Assembly: GCA_020639295.1 (NCBI GenBank)
Contig: JACKGY010000003.1
Location: 372,001-436,000, forward strand
Source: Planctomycetota bacterium
GTDB lineage: Bacteria; Planctomycetota; GCA-002687715; DRQF01
Reading direction: 5' to 3'
Length of the DNA stretch: 64,000 bases
The notes under the pieces were generated by a model, which did no database searches, was not told where the DNA came from, and was given only the letters and a program-made list of their open reading frames with translations. Position numbers and translations under genes: made by a program. Shown here in pieces: positions 59,615 to 64,000 of this stretch; positions within the stretch are counted from its first letter, which is position 1, and the number at the start of each line of letters is the position of its first letter.

Positions 59615-60553
59615 ATGAACCTCGATCTGTCCATCATCGTGCCGGTCTTCAACGAGGAGGAGGCCCTGCCTCGTCTCGAGGAGGAACTGGCCGAGATCCT
59701 CCACCTGCTGCCGAAGCGGACCGAGGTGATCCTGGTGGACGACGGGTCGACCGACCGGTCCTTCGAGATCCTGAGCGCCATGGCCCGCCGGCGGTCCTGG
59801 GTCGTGGTGGTCCGCCTGGCCACCAACTTCGGCCAGACCCAGGCGATGGCCGCCGGCATCGACGCGGCCCAGGGCGAGGTCCTGGTCTGCATGGACGCCG
59901 ACCTGCAGAACGACCCGAGGGACATCCCGAGGCTGCTCGAGAAGATGGAGATGGGCTTCGACATCGTCAGCGGCTGGCGGCGCGACCGGAAGGACAAGCT
60001 GGTCTCGCGCCGATTGCCCTCGATCTGCGCCAACTGGCTGATCGGTTGGCTCCTCGGGGTCAAGATCCACGACTACGGTTGCTCGCTGAAGGCCTACGAC
60101 GCCCGGATCATGAAGTCGCTGCACCTCTACAGCGACATGCATCGCTTCCTGCCGGCCCTGGCCTGGAAGTGCGGGGCCCGGGTGACCGAGATCCCGGTCA
60201 ACCACCGGCCGCGTGAGTACGGCACCAGCAAGTACGGGCTCTCGCGCGTCTTCAAGGTCTTCATCGACATCATCGTGATCAAGATGATCGTCGACTTCTC
60301 GAGCCGGCCGGCGCACTACTTCGGCGTCATCGGTTCGTTCTTCCTGATCGCCGGGCTGATCGTCCTGCCCTTCTTCGTCCTCAACCTGGTGGCCGACTAC
60401 CGGACCAATCTCGTGCTTCCGAGCGTTCTGATCATGGTGGGCGTGACCGCCCTCTACTTCTTCCTCATGGGCGCGCTCGGCGATCTCATCGTCCGTGTCG
60501 GTCACCACGATGCGACCGAGTACGCGCGCTCGACCGCGACGGAGCTGGGCTGA
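59615..60553 (+). CDS. GT2-family glycosyltransferase (DPM1/GtrB-like)
   Basis: A 312-residue membrane glycosyltransferase. N-terminal catalytic domain with SIIVPVFNEE, VILVDDGSTD and the metal-binding DXD in CMDADLQNDP, then SGWRRDRKDKLVSR; two C-terminal helices (about 235-258 and 270-295). This matches polyprenyl-phosphate mannose/glucose synthase-like enzymes that load sugar onto a lipid carrier. AAGGA precedes the ATG. First gene of a three-gene operon with a TGATG overlap downstream. Confidence 0.9.
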   Translation: MNLDLSIIVPVFNEEEALPRLEEELAEILHLLPKRTEVILVDDGSTDRSFEILSAMARRRSWVVVVRLATNFGQTQAMAAGIDAAQGEVLVCMDADLQNDPRDIPRLLEKMEMGFDIVSGWRRDRKDKLVSRRLPSICANWLIGWLLGVKIHDYGCSLKAYDARIMKSLHLYSDMHRFLPALAWKCGARVTEIPVNHRPREYGTSKYGLSRVFKVFIDIIVIKMIVDFSSRPAHYFGVIGSFFLIAGLIVLPFFVLNLVADYRTNLVLPSVLIMVGVTALYFFLMGALGDLIVRVGHHDATEYARSTATELG

Positions 60554-61596
60554 TGGGGAACATGGCCACCGCCCGGGCGACCGGCATGGAAATCGAGGAC
60601 CTACCGCTGGCCTACGAATTCGACGTCAGCCTGGTCGTGGTCGCGACCAACGTCGAGGTCGACCTCGAGTCATTCGGCGAGATGATCGACTCGTTCCGCC
60701 GGGTCTTCCACGAGAACAACCTGAAGGCGGAGTTCATCGTCGTCGACGACGGCGTCGGCGGCCCCTTCTTCGAGGCCCTCCAGGCCCTCAATCGCGAGGT
60801 GCCCAACTTCCGCGTGATCCGCTTCCGCCGGACCTTCGGCGAGTCGGTCGCGCTCCGCATCGCGACGGAGCGGGCCCGGGGTGAGTTCATCCTGACCAAC
60901 ACCTGGTACGTGCAGGTGAAGCCGGAGGCCGCGCTCGACGTGATCAGGCGGCTGCGTGACGGCGCCGACTTCGTCGCCGCGAGCCGGACCCCCCGCATCG
61001 ACTCGATCCTGGCCAGGCTGCAGAGCTGGTTCTTCAACGTGCTGACCCGCTGGCTCACCAAGGTGTCCTTCCACGACCTCAACTGCTCCTTCCGCGGCTT
61101 CAAGAAGCACGTGATCGACGCCATCCACTTCCACGGCGATCTGTTCCGCTTCGTGCCGGTGCTGGCGGTGGGGCAGGGCTTCCGGGTCGAGGAGATCCCG
61201 GTGCTGCACGTGGCCGAGAAGGGGCCCAGCACCTTCCTCAACGTCAGCCTCTACATCCGCCGGGTGCTGGACGTCTTCAGCCTGTTCTTCCTGATGAAGT
61301 TCATCCGCAAGCCGCTGCGCTTCTTCGGGCTCACCGGCCTGGCCCTGTTCTTCGTCGGGTCCCTCTTGAGCGGCTGGGTCGCCTACCAGAAGTTCTTCAT
61401 GAACATCGGCGCGGTCGACCGCCCGGCGCTCGTCCTGGGCGTGCTGTTCATGGTGCTCGGTCCGATCCTGCTCTCGATCGGACTGATCGGCGAGATCATC
61501 ATTTTCACCCAGGGCAAGACCTTGTCGGACTACCACATCGGGACCATCCTGAGCGGCAGGGAAATCGCCGAGGGGGATCGTGAAGACGAAGCTTGA
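60553..61596 (+). CDS. GT2-like membrane protein lacking the DXD motif
   Basis: A 347-residue relative of the preceding protein, with the same layout (GT-A domain, then two helices). VVDDGVGG keeps the nucleotide-binding start, but the DXD position reads TNTWYVQV instead of MDADLQ, so the metal site is missing. It may have lost catalysis and act as a partner or regulator of the adjacent GT2. It overlaps both neighbours (1 and 17 nt). Confidence 0.85.
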   Translation: MGNMATARATGMEIEDLPLAYEFDVSLVVVATNVEVDLESFGEMIDSFRRVFHENNLKAEFIVVDDGVGGPFFEALQALNREVPNFRVIRFRRTFGESVALRIATERARGEFILTNTWYVQVKPEAALDVIRRLRDGADFVAASRTPRIDSILARLQSWFFNVLTRWLTKVSFHDLNCSFRGFKKHVIDAIHFHGDLFRFVPVLAVGQGFRVEEIPVLHVAEKGPSTFLNVSLYIRRVLDVFSLFFLMKFIRKPLRFFGLTGLALFFVGSLLSGWVAYQKFFMNIGAVDRPALVLGVLFMVLGPILLSIGLIGEIIIFTQGKTLSDYHIGTILSGREIAEGDREDEA

Positions 61597-62662
61597 TACC
61601 GAGACGCCGGGACCGGCGCCCGACGCCCTGATCGAGGTCGAGGCCTTCGATCCGGGCATGGCCGGGATCTGGGACGCCTACGTGGCCACCCGGCCCGAGG
61701 CGACGCTCTTCCACGGCCAGCGCTGGCGCGAGGTCATCCTGCGCACCTTCCGGCACGGCGACCGCTCCCTGGTGGCGCGCCGGGGCGGGCAGGTCGTGGG
61801 CGTCCTGCCGCTCTTCGAGGTCTCGTCCTTCTTCTTCGGGACCTCGCTGATCTCGGTGCCCTTCGGCGTCTACGGCGGCCTTCTGGTCGACGATCGGGAT
61901 GCCGCCCGGGCCCTCGTCGAGGCGGCCGGGAAGGTCGCCCGGGAGCGCAAGGCCAAGTACGTCGAGCTGCGGCACCTCGAGAGCCCGATCGAGGACCTGC
62001 CGGCGACCGATCTCTACTTCACCTTCATCGCCGACGTTCCGCCGGACGAGGACGGCTGCCTGCAGCGCATTCCCCGCAAGGGCCGGGCCGAGGTGCGCAA
62101 GGCGATCGCCGACCCCGACCTCTCCTTCGCGATCGACGAGCTCGACCTGAAGGAGTTCCATCGCCTGTTCTCGATCAACAAGCGCAAGCTCGGCTCGCCG
62201 CTGTTCCCGTCCAGCCTGTTCTGGCACGCCCGGAACATCTACGGCGAGGACGTGTCGGTCCTGTCGGTCAAGCGTCATGGCGAGACCATCGCCGCGGTGA
62301 TGTCCTTCATCCATCGCGACACGATCATGCCCTACTACTCGGGTACCGCCCCGGGCGCGGAGACCTACCGGGCCAGCAACTACATGTACTATCAGCTGAT
62401 GGTCTGGGCCTCGCAGCGCGGCCTCAAGCACTTCGACTTCGGCCGCAGCCGCGAGAACACCGGCGCCTACTCGTTCAAGAAGCACCAGGGCTTCGAGCCG
62501 ACCCAGCTGCGCTACGACTACATCCTCAACACGGCCACCGAGGTCCCGTCGCTCAATCCCTCGAACCCGAAGTATCGCCTGGCCAAGAAGGCCTTCTCGT
62601 CGATGCCGATCTGGATGGCCCAGAAGCTGGGTTCCTGGCTGGTCAAGCGGGCACCCTTCTGA
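61580..62662 (+). CDS. FemAB/GNAT-like protein (XrtA/PEP-CTERM-associated type)
   Basis: A 360-residue GNAT-fold acyltransferase of the FemAB-like group that often accompanies exosortase/EPS loci. Visible segments are FGVYGGLLVDD, QRIPRKGRAEVRKA, HRLFSINKRKLGSPLFP and the C-terminal DFGRSRENTGAYSFKKHQGF. It starts with GTG and overlaps the GT2-like gene. It probably modifies a glycan or peptide made by this operon. Confidence 0.85.
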   Translation: MKTKLDTETPGPAPDALIEVEAFDPGMAGIWDAYVATRPEATLFHGQRWREVILRTFRHGDRSLVARRGGQVVGVLPLFEVSSFFFGTSLISVPFGVYGGLLVDDRDAARALVEAAGKVARERKAKYVELRHLESPIEDLPATDLYFTFIADVPPDEDGCLQRIPRKGRAEVRKAIADPDLSFAIDELDLKEFHRLFSINKRKLGSPLFPSSLFWHARNIYGEDVSVLSVKRHGETIAAVMSFIHRDTIMPYYSGTAPGAETYRASNYMYYQLMVWASQRGLKHFDFGRSRENTGAYSFKKHQGFEPTQLRYDYILNTATEVPSLNPSNPKYRLAKKAFSSMPIWMAQKLGSWLVKRAPF

Positions 62663-62714
62663 ACTTCGTCGCCTCGCGCTCGACCCCGCGGGCGCTTCCG
62701 GTTGAAATGGGGCC

Positions 62715-63431
62715 ATGACCGGCAGGGGACGATTCGCCACGACGCGCTGGACCCTGATCCGCGCGGCCGCGGGCGCGGAGGGAGGGGATGCGCGCCTGGC
62801 GCTCGAGGAACTCTGCGCGCTCTACTGGTACCCGCTCTACGCCTTCCTGCGGCGTTCGGGCCGCGACCGCGAGGTCGCCGGGGACCTGGTCCAGGGACTC
62901 TTCCTGGTCCTTCTCGAGCGCCGGGATCTCGCCGGCCTGGCGGCCGAGGGCGGGCGCTTCCGCAGCTGGCTCCTCACCGCCCTGCGCCACCACGAGGCCC
63001 AGGTCGCCCGCGACGCGGCGCGGCTGAAGCGGGGTGGGGGCCGGACGATCCTCTCCTTCGATCTCGACCAGGCCGAGGATCGCTACGGCCGGGAGCCGCT
63101 CGATCAGCGGGGAGGGCCGGAGGGCCTCCTCCTTCGCCGCTGGGCGCTCTGCGCGCTGGAGGCTGCCCGGGCCCGGCTACGCGCCGAGGCCGAGGATCGG
63201 GGGCGGCTCGGCGTCCACGATGCCCTCTTGCCCTACCTGAGCTCGAGTCCGCCCCGGGGGGAGCTGGAGAAGCTCGCGGCCGGCCTCGGCATGGCGCCGG
63301 GAACTCTTAAGGTGGCGCTCCACCGCCAGCGCCGGCGCTTCGGGGAGATCCTCCGGGAGGTGGTGGCCGAGACGGTCGCCGAGGACGAGCTGGAGTCCGA
63401 GCTCGGTCTTCTCCTGGAGGCCTTGTCCTGA
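62715..63431 (+). CDS. ECF-type RNA polymerase sigma factor
   Basis: A 238-residue sigma factor of the ECF class with TTRWTLI at the N-terminus, a form common in planctomycetes and acidobacteria. Region 2 (LVQGLFLVLLER, GRFRSWLLTALRHH) and region 4 (ELEKLAAGLGMAPGTLKVALHRQRRRFGEILR) are recognisable. It likely directs transcription of the Ser/Thr kinase gene 77 bp downstream, as in other ECF-kinase pairs of this type. Confidence 0.9.
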   Translation: MTGRGRFATTRWTLIRAAAGAEGGDARLALEELCALYWYPLYAFLRRSGRDREVAGDLVQGLFLVLLERRDLAGLAAEGGRFRSWLLTALRHHEAQVARDAARLKRGGGRTILSFDLDQAEDRYGREPLDQRGGPEGLLLRRWALCALEAARARLRAEAEDRGRLGVHDALLPYLSSSPPRGELEKLAAGLGMAPGTLKVALHRQRRRFGEILREVVAETVAEDELESELGLLLEALS

Positions 63432-63455
63432 CCGGTTCGCGAGAAATTCGTCGGC

Positions 63456-63488
63456 CCCGCGGTAACCGCGGGACCGGAACGGCGCGTC
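63456..63488 (+). promoter_or_regulatory. ECF-type promoter and palindrome before the kinase gene
   Basis: CCCGCGG-TAA-CCGCGGG (63456-63472) is a perfect 7-3-7 inverted repeat. Within it GTAACC (63462-63467) and CGTC (63485-63488) lie 17 bp apart, resembling ECF-sigma -35/-10 elements. Expected start near 63494 gives a 14-nt leader containing GGAG before the ATG. Confidence 0.45.
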
Positions 63489-63507
63489 TGGGGGCAGGAG
63501 ACCGCTC

Positions 63508-64000
63508 ATGACCAGACACGAATCGACCTGCTCGCGCTGCGGCGCGCCCCTCGACGAGGCCTCGACCGACTGCCCCCGCTGCCTGCTCGCCCTCGCCGGA
63601 GCGCCGAGCGAACTGTTCACCGACTTCGATCAGGCCGCCGACGACGATGTCCCGGAACCCGAGGAGATCGGCCGGCGTCTGCCGCGCTTCGAGGTGGGCC
63701 GCCGGATCGGCCGCGGCGGCATGGGCGTCGTCTTCGCCGCCCGCGACCGGAAGCTCGACCGCGAGGTCGCGATCAAGATCCTCAGCCGGGATCTGACCCG
63801 TGCCGACGACTTCGTCCAGCGCTTCCTGCGCGAGGGTCGGATGCTGGCGCTGCTCAACCACCCGAACATCGTCACCGTCCACGATTTCGGCATGGAGGAG
63901 GGGCTCTGCTACCTGGTCATGGAGCTGATCGAGGGCTCGGATCTCCGCCGGGTCATCGCCGAGGGCGGCCTGAAGCCCGAGCAGGCCCTGGCCCTGGTCC
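63508..64000 (+). CDS. Ser/Thr protein kinase with N-terminal zinc ribbon, cut by window end
   Basis: The first 164 residues are seen. An N-terminal zinc-ribbon (CSRCGAPL and CPRCLL) is followed by a kinase domain with intact Gly loop (IGRGGMGVVFAARD), VAIKIL lysine, C-helix Glu region (RFLREGRMLALLNHPNI) and hinge YLVMELIEGSDL. The catalytic loop lies past the window. Probably the target or partner of the ECF sigma factor upstream. Confidence 0.92.
   Translation, partial: MTRHESTCSRCGAPLDEASTDCPRCLLALAGAPSELFTDFDQAADDDVPEPEEIGRRLPRFEVGRRIGRGGMGVVFAARDRKLDREVAIKILSRDLTRADDFVQRFLREGRMLALLNHPNIVTVHDFGMEEGLCYLVMELIEGSDLRRVIAEGGLKPEQALALV

Overview
The window is high-GC bacterial chromosome, densely coded on both strands, with short operons joined by 1-17 nt overlaps (TGATG, ATGA, GTGA). 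I see no tRNA, rRNA, CRISPR array, insertion sequence or phage gene. An alternative complex III start (ActA/ActB), several Ser/Thr kinases (one behind an ECF sigma factor), a large secreted multi-domain c-type cytochrome protein, a gliding-type ABC/GldG/DUF4340 cluster, a NACHT ATPase with HEAT repeats and a FemAB-like protein of the exosortase-associated kind together suggest a high-GC member of Planctomycetota or a close relative. This taxonomic call is inference; there is no marker RNA in the window.

Layout. 1-3.6 kb: minus-strand actA-actB, with actB cut by the window edge. 3.9-9.1 kb: an SRPBCC-PhyH fusion, a membrane pseudokinase with TPR-like tail, an AEC permease and a divergent MarR regulator. 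9.2-17.3 kb: three plus-strand genes (secreted cytochrome/beta-helix/PKD giant, redoxin-like lipoprotein, active Ser/Thr kinase with PEGA domain) behind a good promoter that carries a palindrome between -35 and -10. 17.4-24.8 kb: membrane protein, porin, RNA uracil methyltransferase, alpha/beta hydrolase, cysteine dioxygenase, BtpA-like protein and a secreted orphan. 24.8-30.6 kb: a 1,380-residue HEAT-TM-NACHT-FnIII protein, a GC-poor non-coding gap and a TraB-like protein. 30.8-34.5 kb: two ABC ATPase/permease pairs in one operon.

34.5-46 kb: secreted orphan, RecD2 helicase, GT4 glycosyltransferase, PilZ protein, an M28-like protein lacking the catalytic Glu pair, an NhaC-type antiporter with an extra N-terminal domain, and a membrane-anchored string of nine carboxypeptidase-regulatory-like domains. 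A second GC-poor gap (45.8-46.5 kb) holds a hairpin that looks like a bidirectional terminator. 46.5-48 kb: rpiB and a TsaC-LMW phosphatase fusion. 48.2-52.4 kb: NtrB-like kinase, NtrC-like sigma-54 activator, then dnaK behind a near-consensus sigma-54 promoter and a possible enhancer site. 52.6-57.7 kb: Gld-type ABC cluster. 57.8-62.7 kb: diguanylate cyclase facing an envelope-glycan operon (active GT2, GT2 without DXD, FemAB-like). 62.7-64 kb: ECF sigma factor and a Ser/Thr kinase that runs off the window.

The strongest leads are the apparent wiring of dnaK to an adjacent sigma-54 two-component system and the membrane HEAT-NACHT protein. A recurring theme is proteins that keep a fold while losing the catalytic residues: the kinase at 5.4 kb, the GT2 at 60.6 kb and the peptidase at 39.5 kb.
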